Part shown: positions 56,384-64,000 of the stretch, piece after piece
How the letters are laid out: each line of letters begins with the position of its first letter
How positions within the stretch are numbered: the first letter of the stretch is position 1
Source of the DNA: Streptomyces vilmorinianum
GTDB lineage: Bacteria; Actinomycetota; Actinomycetes; Streptomycetales; Streptomycetaceae
Assembly: GCF_005517195.1 (NCBI RefSeq)
Contig: NZ_CP040244.1
Coordinates: 2,374,001 to 2,438,000 of the forward strand
Reading direction: 5' to 3'
DNA length: 64,000 nt
Notes under the pieces: generated by a model
The model's database searches: none
Told to the model about the DNA's origin: nothing
Seen by the model: the letters and a program-made list of their open reading frames with translations, nothing else
Translations under genes and position numbers: made by a program

Positions 56384-57181
56384 TCAGGACGCGTACCGCC
56401 CGGCCGCCCGCAGGGCCGCCCGCGTCCGGCGCACCACCGCGTATCCCTTGGTCAGCGCCCGGTCCGACGCGAACGTACGCCCGATCGCCCGTCCCTCGAC
56501 GAGCCGTTCGAACTCCTCGATCCCGGTGGACCGCCGTACGGTCAGCCGCTCCAGGGCGTACGGTCCCTGGCGGCGACGGGCCGTCGCGTTGCCGACCGCG
56601 AGCGCCTGGGCGTACCCGGCCGCCCGGACCGTCCGCCGGACGCGCCGGCTGGAGTACCCGTACGGGTACGCGAAGGACACCGGCGCCCGGCCCAGTTCCT
56701 CGCGGAGGATCTCCTTGCAGCGCAAGGTCTCGTACCAGAGCCGCCGGTCGTCCACCTGGTCGAGCTGAGGATGGGTGTGGGTGTGTCCGCCGATCTCGGT
56801 ACCGGCGGCGGACAGTTCGCGCACCTGGTCCCAGTCGAGCATGGTGTCCAGGGCGCCGCCCTCGTCGTACGTGCCCCGCAGCCAGCCGGTGGACACGAAC
56901 AGGGTCGAGGAGAAGCCGTGCTTGGCGAGCACCGGCAGCGCGTGCCGGTGCACCCCCTCGTAGCCGTCGTCGAAGGTGATCAGGACAGGGTGCGGCGGCA
57001 GGGGCCGGCCCGTGCGCCAGGCCCCGGCCAGTTCGGCCGTGGTGAGCGGGGTGAGGCCGCGGTCGGCCACCACCGCCATCTGCTCGGCGAACGCCTCGGG
57101 CGAGACGGACAGCCGGCGCGTGGCCGGAGCGGGCTCGTGATCCACCGCGTGGTACATCAGGATCGGTACGGGATCGTTCAC
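56384..57181 (-). CDS. Polysaccharide deacetylase (NodB homology, CE4)
   Basis: This 265-residue enzyme is of the CE4 type: HPVLITFDDGYEGVHRHALP carries the catalytic Asp and metal Asp, and EIGGHTHTHPQLDQV the metal His pair; SFAYPYGYSSRRVRRTV is a later motif. It removes acetyl groups from an N-acetyl-sugar polymer. No signal peptide is present from the GTG at 57181, which overlaps the upstream glycosyltransferase stop (GTGA), so the protein may be cytoplasmic or act on a lipid-linked intermediate. It is the last gene of the three-gene operon. Confidence 0.9.
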   Translation of the reverse strand: MNDPVPILMYHAVDHEPAPATRRLSVSPEAFAEQMAVVADRGLTPLTTAELAGAWRTGRPLPPHPVLITFDDGYEGVHRHALPVLAKHGFSSTLFVSTGWLRGTYDEGGALDTMLDWDQVRELSAAGTEIGGHTHTHPQLDQVDDRRLWYETLRCKEILREELGRAPVSFAYPYGYSSRRVRRTVRAAGYAQALAVGNATARRRQGPYALERLTVRRSTGIEEFERLVEGRAIGRTFASDRALTKGYAVVRRTRAALRAAGRYAS

Positions 57182-58215
57182 GCGGCCACCTCCGGAACGC
57201 CGGGTTTCGTCGCGGAGTCCGACCACGACGGGATCGGGCCCGAAGAGAACGTCGCCCCGCCGCCCCTGGCCCGCAGCGCCCCGCGGACGTACCCGCCGGC
57301 GGCCATCGCCACGCCCGCCACGATCGCGCCGGCCCGCCCCGCGCCGCCGGGCCGTCCGAGCACGGCGTCGCGCAGCCCGCGCACGACTCCGGCCGGCAAC
57401 ACCCGGGTGGTGTACCGCCGTTCGGCCTCCAGCCCCTTCCCGGCGCCGACGCTCTTCGAGACGAGCGCCTTGGAGAGCCCTTCGGCGTACGTCCGGGTGC
57501 GGAAGTAGCCGAAGCGCTCGCGGGCGGCCGGGACCTTGTGGTGGATGACGGCCCGGTCGTCGATCAGCAGGACCGCCTCGGGCAGGGCCTGCGAGAGGCG
57601 GATGCACAGCTCCGTCTCCTCGCAGCCGAGCGGCCGTTTGTCGCCGTCCCGGCCGATGCCGGTGGCGAAGCCGCCCGCGGCGTCGAAGGCCGTACGCCGG
57701 AAGGAGGCGTTGCCGCCCAGCACGTTGCGTACCCGGACCAGCCCCGGCGGCAGGCCGCGGTACGTACAGCCGACGACCCAGTCGAACTCCGTGGGGAACC
57801 AGTCCGGCCGCCGGCCCGACGCCCAGGCGGGCAGGGTCCGGCCGCCGACGGCCATCACGTACGGGTCGTCGTAGCCCGCGGCGAGGTACCGCAGCCAGTC
57901 CCGCTCGGCGACGGCGTCGTCGTCGAGGAAGGCGACGAACCCTCCGCGGGCCGCGGCGATTCCGGTGTTGCGGCCGGAGGAGAGGCCGCGGGGGCCCGCG
58001 TTGGCGAGCACCCGCACCACCTCCTCACGTACGGCCGCGTCGTCCGCGAACTCCTCGGCCAGCCGGGTCAGAAGCCGCTCGTTGTGGTCGACCACGAGCA
58101 GGATCTCCAGCGCCGGATGCGTCTGGGCCCGTACGGAGTCGACCGCCGCGAGGATGTCCTCCCAGCGCTCCTCCGTGTAGACGCAGATCACGACGGAGAA
58201 CCGACGGTCGCTCAA
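57178..58215 (-). CDS. GT2 glycosyltransferase
   Basis: This 345-residue GT-A enzyme opens with FSVVICVYTEERWEDILAAV and has the DXD in GGFVAFLDDDAVAERDW and the acceptor region LGCEETELCIRLSQALPEAV. C-terminal hydrophobic residues near AGRAGAIVAGVAMAAGGYV suggest membrane contact. The TTG at 58215 is chosen because it overlaps the previous TGA (TTGA) and AGAGGT lies upstream. It is the middle gene of the operon and probably elongates a surface polymer; donor and acceptor are unknown. Confidence 0.88.
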   Translation of the reverse strand: MSDRRFSVVICVYTEERWEDILAAVDSVRAQTHPALEILLVVDHNERLLTRLAEEFADDAAVREEVVRVLANAGPRGLSSGRNTGIAAARGGFVAFLDDDAVAERDWLRYLAAGYDDPYVMAVGGRTLPAWASGRRPDWFPTEFDWVVGCTYRGLPPGLVRVRNVLGGNASFRRTAFDAAGGFATGIGRDGDKRPLGCEETELCIRLSQALPEAVLLIDDRAVIHHKVPAARERFGYFRTRTYAEGLSKALVSKSVGAGKGLEAERRYTTRVLPAGVVRGLRDAVLGRPGGAGRAGAIVAGVAMAAGGYVRGALRARGGGATFSSGPIPSWSDSATKPGVPEVAA

Positions 58216-59042
58216 GACACCTCTCCCCGGGGGACGTTCACCGAGAAGGCGGTCGGCCTGCGGCGCGCCGCACGTCTGACGCCCCTCTCCTTGAGGATGA
58301 CCTTGAGCACCCGGATGCCGTCGCGCACGGCGTTGAGGTTGCTGACGCCGTGGATGCGCAGGTACTCGTGGCTGGGCACCTCCTGGACCTTCAGGCCGGC
58401 CTTGACGACCCGGATGTTGATCAGGGTCTCGATCTCGAAGCCGGTGCAGTCCAGGGTGATCTTGTCGAGGCAGTGGCGCCAGAAGGCGTTGTAGCCGTAG
58501 CAGAGGTCGGTGTAGCGGGCGCCGAACTTGCGGTTGACCAGGGCGCACAGCGCCCGGTTTCCGAGCCGGCGGATCGGCGTCATGTCGTCCGTGCCGCCGC
58601 CGTTGGCGAAGCGGGAGCCCTTGGCGAAGTCGGCGCCGCCGACCAGCGCGGACACGTACGAGACGATCTCCTGGCCGTCGGCGGAGCCGTCCGCGTCGAC
58701 CATCACGATGATGTCGCCGGTGCAGGCGGCGAATCCGCTGATGAGCGCGTCGCCCTTGCCCTTGCCGACCTGCTTGACGACCTTGACGTCGGGCCGGAGT
58801 TCACGGGCCACACGGACGGTGTCGTCGGTGGAGTTTCCGTCGACGAGAACGACTTCATGGATCCAGTCCGGAAGCGACTTGAAGACGTACGGAAGATTTT
58901 CCGCCTCGTTCATCGCGGGGATGACCACACTCACCGGTGGCGTGATCGCCAAATGGGAGGTGATCGCCTTGTATTGAGCTGCTATTCGATTCTGGTCCGC
59001 GGTTTCCGGGCCGGTGACGGCCGGGCGCAGGAATGAGCTCAT
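58212..59042 (-). CDS. GT2 glycosyltransferase, dolichol-phosphate mannosyltransferase-like
   Basis: This 276-residue enzyme has the DPM1-like signature VVIPAMNEAENLPYVFKSLP, then VLVDGNSTDDTVRVA and DIIVMVDADGSADGQEI (DXD) and later GYNAFWRHCLDKITLDC. Such enzymes transfer a sugar to polyprenyl phosphate for use at the outer face of the membrane. No membrane helix is present. The ATG at 59042 follows GAGAGGGAAA. It overlaps the next GT2 by TTGA and is preceded by a long gene-free region. Confidence 0.9.
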   Translation of the reverse strand: MSSFLRPAVTGPETADQNRIAAQYKAITSHLAITPPVSVVIPAMNEAENLPYVFKSLPDWIHEVVLVDGNSTDDTVRVARELRPDVKVVKQVGKGKGDALISGFAACTGDIIVMVDADGSADGQEIVSYVSALVGGADFAKGSRFANGGGTDDMTPIRRLGNRALCALVNRKFGARYTDLCYGYNAFWRHCLDKITLDCTGFEIETLINIRVVKAGLKVQEVPSHEYLRIHGVSNLNAVRDGIRVLKVILKERGVRRAARRRPTAFSVNVPRGEVS

Positions 59043-59706
59043 GACTGGTGTTTCCCTCTCGTCCGGTGGACCGCCCGCCCCCGGGCTGTCCGGTGGTCTG
59101 TCCGGTTCGAAAGGGGGGTTCTCACCCCGCTCGCACGGCAGTGATCTCCGTACGACATGGGTGAGTTGGCATCTCAAGCCGCGCGGCACGCGACTCGGCG
59201 GCACGCATGCGAGCATGCGAACGCCGAGCACAGCACCCCCCTACCGCGCCCCGCTCCGGGACCATCGCGACGCTAGAGCCCTCCCCTGAGCCGCTTTGCA
59301 TGATGGACCGATGCGGGTGAGATGTACGACGGTATTGATGAATGCGACTGTATGGCAAGTCCTGGATCGGCGGCTCCCCTTTCTGGTAATTGGCGAACCT
59401 TCGACGGTCAGATACGGAACCGTCCCGATCGGATTTTCATAATCCGCTTGCCTGGTGTTGCCGTTGGGGTCGGATGGAACTTCTGTGCATTGTCGTGCGA
59501 ATTACATTGCGGTCGCGTTCGACCGCGCCGCGCCGGCGAATTCGGGGATCCGGGGGCTCGCATGATCCATCAGCTGGCCGGATATCGACGGTTCTTGACG
59601 GGGTGTCGAGAGGTTCTCGCCAAATCTTCTTGGCATGAACACTTCCAGGGTGCGGGGTCCGCTGCTACTACCTAGTAACGCAGAGATCCTGCTACAGGGA
59701 GGTTCC
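59043..59706. other. Long gene-free region (664 bp) before the SGNH lipase
   Basis: This divergent region is unusually A/T rich between 59290 and 59560 for this genome. It contains two close GCATGCGA units near 59207 and 59214, a GCCAA-ATCTTC-TTGGC inverted repeat at 59619-59634 (possible operator near the lipase promoter), and TTGACG at 59595-59600. No open frame shows coding character. It must hold promoters for the GT operon and the lipase. Confidence 0.5.
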
Positions 59707-60513
59707 ATGAAACTGTCCCGATTCGCGGCATTCTCGTCCTCACTCCTGCTCGGTGCCGTCCTCGCCCTCACCGGGGCGGGAGCCGCGCAGGCCGCCGAAA
59801 CCGCAGCGCTCGACTACGTGGCGCTCGGTGACTCGTACTCCTCCGGCGTCGGCGCCGGGAGTTACGACAGCGCCAGCGGCGACTGCAAGCGCTCCACCAA
59901 GGCCTTCCCCGTCCTCTGGAAGAACGCGAACTCACCCTCGTCGTTCGCCTTCACCGCCTGCTCGGGCGCCCGAACGGGTGATGTCACGAGCAGTCAGCTC
60001 GGACCCCTCTCCACCGCCACCGACCTGGTCTCCCTCACCGTCGGAGGCAATGACGCCGGCTTCGCGGACGTCATGACCACCTGCGTCCTTCAGTCGGAAG
60101 CCACCTGCATCAACCGAGTGAATCAGGCCAAGGCCTACGTCGACAGCACGCTGCCCGGCAAGCTCGACGCGGTGTATTCGGCCATCAGGGCCAAGGCTCC
60201 GAACGCCCGGGTCGTCGTCCTCGGCTACCCCCGCTTCTACAAGCTCGGCGGCAGCTGCATCGCCGGACTGAGCGAGAACGAGCGCCGCGCCATCAACGAC
60301 GGGGCCGACCACCTCAACGCGGCCACCGCCAAGCGCGCGGCCGACCACGGCTACACCTTCGCCAGCGTCGTCCCCGCCTTCACCGGACACGAGATCTGCT
60401 CCGGCTCGTCCTGGCTGCACAGCGTCAACTGGCTCAACATCGGCGAGTCGTACCACCCCACCGCCGCCGGACAGTCCGGCGGCTATCTGCCCAGCTTCAG
60501 GGCTGTGGCGTAA
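59707..60513 (+). CDS. Secreted SGNH-family lipase/esterase
   Basis: This 268-residue enzyme has a signal peptide (ending near ALTGAGAAQAAE) and the SGNH blocks: YVALGDSYSSGVGAG (nucleophile Ser), SLTVGGNDAGFADVM (Gly, Asn) and SYHPTAAGQSGGY with the catalytic His and Asp region. Six cysteines form disulphides as in the Streptomyces rimosus and S. coelicolor homologues. The ATG at 59707 follows AGGGAGG. Its stop overlaps that of the converging kinase gene by 17 bp. Confidence 0.93.
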   Translation: MKLSRFAAFSSSLLLGAVLALTGAGAAQAAETAALDYVALGDSYSSGVGAGSYDSASGDCKRSTKAFPVLWKNANSPSSFAFTACSGARTGDVTSSQLGPLSTATDLVSLTVGGNDAGFADVMTTCVLQSEATCINRVNQAKAYVDSTLPGKLDAVYSAIRAKAPNARVVVLGYPRFYKLGGSCIAGLSENERRAINDGADHLNAATAKRAADHGYTFASVVPAFTGHEICSGSSWLHSVNWLNIGESYHPTAAGQSGGYLPSFRAVA

Positions 60514-62092
60514 CGGACCCAGTCGGGGAGGTGACCCCGTCCGTCGGGGTCGCCTGCTCACAGGTCACCGAGAACCCGACCCAGTTCGAGCGCGCCTCGA
60601 CAGGGGCGCGCACCTCCATCCTGATCCGGTCGCGGCGTGTGCCGTCCGCCGGGTGCTCCAGTTCCGTGTGCTCGACCCGCTTCTCCTGCGGGCCGCCGGC
60701 CGGGAACTCCAGCGTCCGCCAGTCCGGCGCCGAGGTCTCGCCGCTCTCCGTGACCCAGCGGTACTCCACCGACGCGGGCGTACGCCCCACGGTGAGCGTG
60801 GCGGCGAAGGCCGGAGCGGCGGACTCCGGCGGCGGACAGGCCCCGCTGTAACTCCCGCGCACCGCCCGGACGTACACCAGGACGGTCGGCGCCGGGGGAG
60901 TCGTGCGGGTGGCCGTCGGAGTCTTCGTGGGGGTGGCCGTGGCGGGGGAGCTGCTCGGCGAGGCGCTCGTCGGGGGCGCGGTCGTCGGCGCTGTGCTGGT
61001 GGCCTCGCCACCCGTACCCGTACCGTCGCCCGGCTTCTCGTCCCGCAGCAGCGCGTACGTCAGACCGCCCACGGCCAGCAGCAGGAGGACGATCCCGGCG
61101 GCGAGCACGGTTCTGGCACGCCCGGACCGGTCCTCCCGGTCCGGCTGCTCCGCTCGGTCCTGGGGGCCCTGTCGGTCCTGCCCGAGCGGGCCGCCGGGAA
61201 GGGGCATCGGCGGAGTCGGTCCGCCGGTCGCGCTCGGTCCCTCCGGTCGGTACGGCTCCGCGTGCACGGGCCCCGACCGAGGCGCCCCGCCCGCCCCCAC
61301 GAGCCTCAACTGCCGCTCCGCCGCGGCGGCCGACATACGCTCCTGCGGCTCCTTGCGCAGCAGCCCCTCGATCACAGGGGCGAGCGCACCCGCTCTGCGG
61401 GGCGGCGGAAGCTCCTCGTCCACCACGGCCCGCAGCGTGCTCAGCGGAGTGTCCTGACGGAACGGCGAGTTGCCCTCCACCGCCGCGTAGAGGAGCACGC
61501 CGAGCGACCACAGGTCCGACGCCGGGCCCGGCGTACGGCCCAACGCCCGCTCCGGCGCCAGGAATTCGGGCGAGCCGATCAGCTCGCCCGTCATCGTGAG
61601 AGGGGACGTCCCCTCCACCGCCGCGATGCCGAAGTCGGTCAGGACCACGCGCCCGTCGTTGGCGAGCAGTACGTTGCCCGGCTTCACGTCCCGGTGCAGC
61701 ACACCGGCCTCGTGCGCGGCGCGCAGCGCGGCCAGGACCTCGGCGCCGATGAGCGCGGCGCGCTTCGGGGGCATCGGGCCCTCCGCGTCCAGGACCTCGG
61801 AGAGCGTCAGCCCGGGGATCAGCTCCATCACGATCCAGGGGCGGCCGTCCTCGGTGGCCACGTCGTAGACCGTCACCACGTTGCGGTGCGAGATCCGGGC
61901 GGCCGCCCAGGCCTCCCGCTCAAGGCGCGCGTAGAGCCGGCCTCTGTCGGCCGCGGCCAGCCCGGCCGGGGCGCGGACCTCCTTGACGGCGACCTCGCGG
62001 CCCAGAACCTCGTCCCTGGCGCGCCAGACGGTGCCCATCCCGCCCTGGCCCAGGACGTCGAGGAGTCGGTACCGCCCCGCGATCACGGTCAT
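60497..62092 (-). CDS. Membrane Ser/Thr protein kinase (PknB/Hanks type)
   Basis: This 531-residue receptor-like kinase has a cytoplasmic kinase domain (residues 1-265) with GQGGMGTVWRARD (P-loop), AVKEV (Lys), HRDVKPGNVLL (catalytic loop) and LTDFGIAAVEG (DFG). A Pro/Gly/Arg-rich juxtamembrane segment, one helix (TVLAAGIVLLLLAVGGLTYA), a Thr/Ser/Pro-rich stalk and an extracellular domain with cysteines (GACPPPES, VTCEQA) follow. No PASTA repeats are seen. The ATG at 62092 is the first start that begins at the kinase N-terminus; an ATG at 62140 adds 16 residues. Ligand unknown. Confidence 0.93.
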   Translation of the reverse strand: MTVIAGRYRLLDVLGQGGMGTVWRARDEVLGREVAVKEVRAPAGLAAADRGRLYARLEREAWAAARISHRNVVTVYDVATEDGRPWIVMELIPGLTLSEVLDAEGPMPPKRAALIGAEVLAALRAAHEAGVLHRDVKPGNVLLANDGRVVLTDFGIAAVEGTSPLTMTGELIGSPEFLAPERALGRTPGPASDLWSLGVLLYAAVEGNSPFRQDTPLSTLRAVVDEELPPPRRAGALAPVIEGLLRKEPQERMSAAAAERQLRLVGAGGAPRSGPVHAEPYRPEGPSATGGPTPPMPLPGGPLGQDRQGPQDRAEQPDREDRSGRARTVLAAGIVLLLLAVGGLTYALLRDEKPGDGTGTGGEATSTAPTTAPPTSASPSSSPATATPTKTPTATRTTPPAPTVLVYVRAVRGSYSGACPPPESAAPAFAATLTVGRTPASVEYRWVTESGETSAPDWRTLEFPAGGPQEKRVEHTELEHPADGTRRDRIRMEVRAPVEARSNWVGFSVTCEQATPTDGVTSPTGSVTPQP

Positions 62093-62439
62093 GGCGTGTC
62101 CCCGTCCGTCGTAGGCCCCCGGTGGAGCATTGTGGAACATTTCTGCCCCCACCCCGGGCACTTCGAACACCGTGCCGCGCGTCGCGGGTGATCTTGGTGG
62201 TGGAGATCACACACCGTCAGACGACTGCGGCTGACGCCCTTGTGTGCAGGATGGTTCGTGACGGTTCGGCAGGTGTTCGAGACCTGTCCAACTCACCCTG
62301 GAATCAGATGGATTCGGACAGTAGTCGTCAACCCCCGTACGAGTGCGGTGAATCCTGCCGTCGGGATACACGGGTGTCACAGCGGGGCGATAGGGTTAAC
62401 CTGCCCGGGCCGGGTGCCCTCGTTAGGGTGGGGAGTGAC
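62093..62439. other. Gene-free region between kinase and 87-residue protein
   Basis: This 347-bp divergent spacer contains two TAGGGT -10-like elements at 62391-62396 and 62424-62429, so two start sites for the next gene are possible, and ribosome site GGGGAG at 62430-62435. No other feature is seen. Confidence 0.45.
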
Positions 62440-62703
62440 ATGGAACAGATAGCAATGCGCAGCAGGCCGCGAGTGCCTGCCATCACATGCGGGAGCAGTG
62501 CGACCAGTTCGCGGCTGGACCGCCATCTCGCGGTGCTCGGCGGCCCCGTCGTGCCCCAGCGCGAGGCGGCCGAAGCGACGCTTCTGATGCGCGAACTGAC
62601 GACGCGTGACGTCACGCACAGCCGTGGCAGCAAGAGCGCGCGCGTCTCGCTCTTCGCTCCCCTGCGCCGCCTGCGCCGCTCCCTCTTCGGCAGCCGCGGC
62701 TAG
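62440..62703 (+). CDS. Small conserved basic protein
   Basis: This 87-residue protein has no domain I recognise. It is basic, with 16 Arg/Lys residues, and its last 25 residues (RVSLFAPLRRLRRSLFGSRG) form a strongly amphipathic helix likely to bind nucleic acid or membrane. The ATG at 62440 follows GGGGAG by 4 bp; an ATG at 62455 is also possible. It is a single-gene unit ended by a long imperfect palindrome. It may be a small regulatory or structural protein. Confidence 0.65.
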   Translation: MEQIAMRSRPRVPAITCGSSATSSRLDRHLAVLGGPVVPQREAAEATLLMRELTTRDVTHSRGSKSARVSLFAPLRRLRRSLFGSRG

Positions 62704-62713
62704 CCGGCCTTCC

Positions 62714-62792
62714 TTCGGGGTAGTGGGCATCCGTTCTTCCCCCAGACTCCGTCCGGGGGTGCCCCCAGGCGGAACGGATGGGCCACCCCGAA
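62714..62792. repeat. Imperfect palindrome, repeat-related, between converging genes
   Basis: Arms 62714-62736 and 62772-62792 are largely complementary and contain a second GC-rich stem, CCCCCAG...GGGGGT, in the loop. The core resembles the 46-47 bp repeat in the 24.2-24.8 kb pseudogene. It probably also acts as a terminator for both flanking genes. Confidence 0.6.
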
Positions 62793-62828
62793 CGACGGCG
62801 CGTGCCCACCCCGCCCGCCCCGAGGCTG

Positions 62829-64000
62829 TCACGCCACGACACCGTCCACCCGTAGCGCCTCCAGCTCCGCCGGCCGCACCCCGAGCTCGCCCAGTACCGC
62901 ATCCGTGTCCTCCCCCAACGCCGGGATGCGGCCCATCCGGGGTTCGGGTCCGTCCGGGAACGTGACCGGAGGCAGCAGGCTCCGCAGCGACCCCACCGGC
63001 GACCCCACCTCCCGCCACCGGTCGCGCGCCGTCAGCTGCGGATGCTCCGCCAGGTCCGCGACCGTGTTCAGACGGGCGCACGCGACCCCCGCCGCGTCCA
63101 GCCGCGCCAGCGCCTCCGTCGCCGTCAGCGGGGCCAGCGCCTCGGCGACCACCGCGTCCGTCTTCGCGCGTCCGGCCACCCGGGCCGTGTTCGTGGCAAA
63201 GGCCGGATCGTCCGTCAGATCCGTTCGCTCCAGGACCAGTTCGGCGAGCCGGCGCCACTCGCGGTCGTTCTGGACGGACAGCAGCACCAGGCTCCCGTCG
63301 GCCGTCGGATAGGCGTCGTACGGCGCGATGACGGCGTGGGCCAGGCCCGTGCGCGCCGGGGCCGTGCCCCCATGCATCACGTGGTGCAGCGGATGCCCCA
63401 TCCATTCGGCGAGCGAGTCGAGCAGGGACACCTCCACCGGCCCGCCCCGCCCGGTCGTCCCGCGCCGCACCAGCGCGGCGAGGACGCCCGAGTACGCGTA
63501 CATCCCCGCCGCGATGTCGGCCGCCGGAATCCCCGACTTGACCGGCTGCTCCTCGGTCCCGGTCACCGACACCAGACCCGCCTCGCACTGCACGAGCATG
63601 TCGTAGGCCCGCTTGTGCGCGTACGGCCCGCCCGGCCCGTATCCCGAGATGTCGACCGCGATCAGCCGCGGATGCGCGGCGCAGAGCGTGGCCGCGTCCA
63701 GGCCGAGCCGGGCCGCCGCGCCCTGCGCCAGGTTCTGTACGAAGACGTCGGCGCCGGCCACGAGCCGGCGGACCAGGTCGAGCCCCCGTACGTCCTTCAG
63801 GTCGACGGCCACCGACTCCTTGCCGCGGTTGCACCACACGAAGTGCGAGGCCAGGCCCCGCGCCGCCGTGTCGTAGCCCCGGGCGAAGTCCCCGCCGTCC
63901 GGCCGCTCGATCTTGACGACGCGGGCGCCCAGATCGGCGAGCTGGCGCGTGGCGAAGGGGGCGGCGACGGCCTGTTCGACCGCGACGACCGTGATCCCCT
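62829..64000 (-). CDS. CoA-transferase family III protein (CaiB/BaiF type), 5' end outside window
   Basis: About 390 residues are visible; the N-terminus lies beyond base 64000. These enzymes exchange CoA between carboxylic acids through an enzyme-bound aspartyl-CoA thioester. The frame continues past the window with ITVVAVEQAVAAPFATRQLA and DLGARVVKIERPDGGDFARG, the CaiB N-terminal signature, and later has GIPAADIAAGMYAYSGVLAA and PVEVSLLDSLAEWMG. The catalytic aspartate is in PAADIAAGMY. Substrate and neighbours upstream are not visible. Confidence 0.92.
   Translation of the reverse strand, partial: GITVVAVEQAVAAPFATRQLADLGARVVKIERPDGGDFARGYDTAARGLASHFVWCNRGKESVAVDLKDVRGLDLVRRLVAGADVFVQNLAQGAAARLGLDAATLCAAHPRLIAVDISGYGPGGPYAHKRAYDMLVQCEAGLVSVTGTEEQPVKSGIPAADIAAGMYAYSGVLAALVRRGTTGRGGPVEVSLLDSLAEWMGHPLHHVMHGGTAPARTGLAHAVIAPYDAYPTADGSLVLLSVQNDREWRRLAELVLERTDLTDDPAFATNTARVAGRAKTDAVVAEALAPLTATEALARLDAAGVACARLNTVADLAEHPQLTARDRWREVGSPVGSLRSLLPPVTFPDGPEPRMGRIPALGEDTDAVLGELGVRPAELEALRVDGVVA

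Noticed and set aside
59014..59675. Several short open frames in the 664-bp spacer
   Set aside because: They lack third-position G/C bias, ribosome sites and domains, and the region is A/T rich, so they are likely non-coding.

Overview
The window is a chromosomal segment of a high-GC actinomycete, almost certainly Streptomyces. Reasons: strong G/C third-position bias, many GTG/TTG starts, 4-base ATGA/GTGA start-stop overlaps, -10-like TAGGGT/TAGAGT elements, and marker families such as a SepF-like protein, a DnaE2 with a Y-family partner, DUF5685, DUF1684 and DUF6299 proteins. Gene order resembles, from memory, the S. coelicolor region between parA-scpAB and a SGNH lipase/protein kinase pair. 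No tRNA, rRNA, CRISPR array, prophage or complete insertion sequence was seen.

Layout. 1-5516: 3' end of alanine dehydrogenase, then a chromosome-organisation operon (ParA-like ATPase, small conserved protein, ScpA, ScpB, RluB). 5612-9193: a NAD/ADP-ribose cluster (NadR-like protein, NrtR Nudix regulator, ADP-ribosylglycohydrolase, nucleotidyltransferase) behind a palindromic operator candidate; a second nucleotidyltransferase and a Rieske lipoprotein converge on it. 10624-15101: chorismate mutase, prephenate dehydrogenase, cytidylate kinase, acyltransferase and Der. 15209-17246: two conserved proteins of unknown function and a secreted Rpf/LysM protein. 17230-22789: a branched-chain amino-acid type ABC importer with both permeases and one ATPase fused in one protein, plus a divergent substrate-binding lipoprotein.

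22858-31924: a GT4 glycosyltransferase, a broken WYL regulator carrying two inverted copies of a 46-47 bp repeat, a solitary cytochrome oxidase subunit I, an I78-type inhibitor, a PAP2 phosphatase, an MFS exporter and an acyl-CoA dehydrogenase. 31953-39876: a SepF-like division protein, a cysteine-tailed DUF5685 protein, a DUF1684 protein, two tandem streptogrisin-like proteases and AdhE. 39922-45841: a DUF3533 membrane protein divergent from a DnaE2/ImuB-like mutagenesis operon preceded by a near-consensus LexA box. 46020-53240: secreted lipase, sortase-anchored LPMO, CitB-type response regulator and the TctCBA tricarboxylate transporter. 53237-59042: DUF402, double GNAT, GntR, AAA ATPase, and a three-gene glycosyltransferase/deacetylase operon. 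59707-64000: SGNH lipase, membrane Ser/Thr kinase, an 87-aa protein and a truncated CoA-transferase.

The most unusual items are the LivH-LivM-LivG fusion, whose ATPase and its LivF partner carry motif defects that fall in the same composite ATP site; the NAD/ADP-ribose/nucleotidyltransferase cluster with its operator; the repeat-bearing regulator pseudogene; and the SOS-type dnaE2 operon. Functions are inferred from motifs read by eye; no database search was possible.
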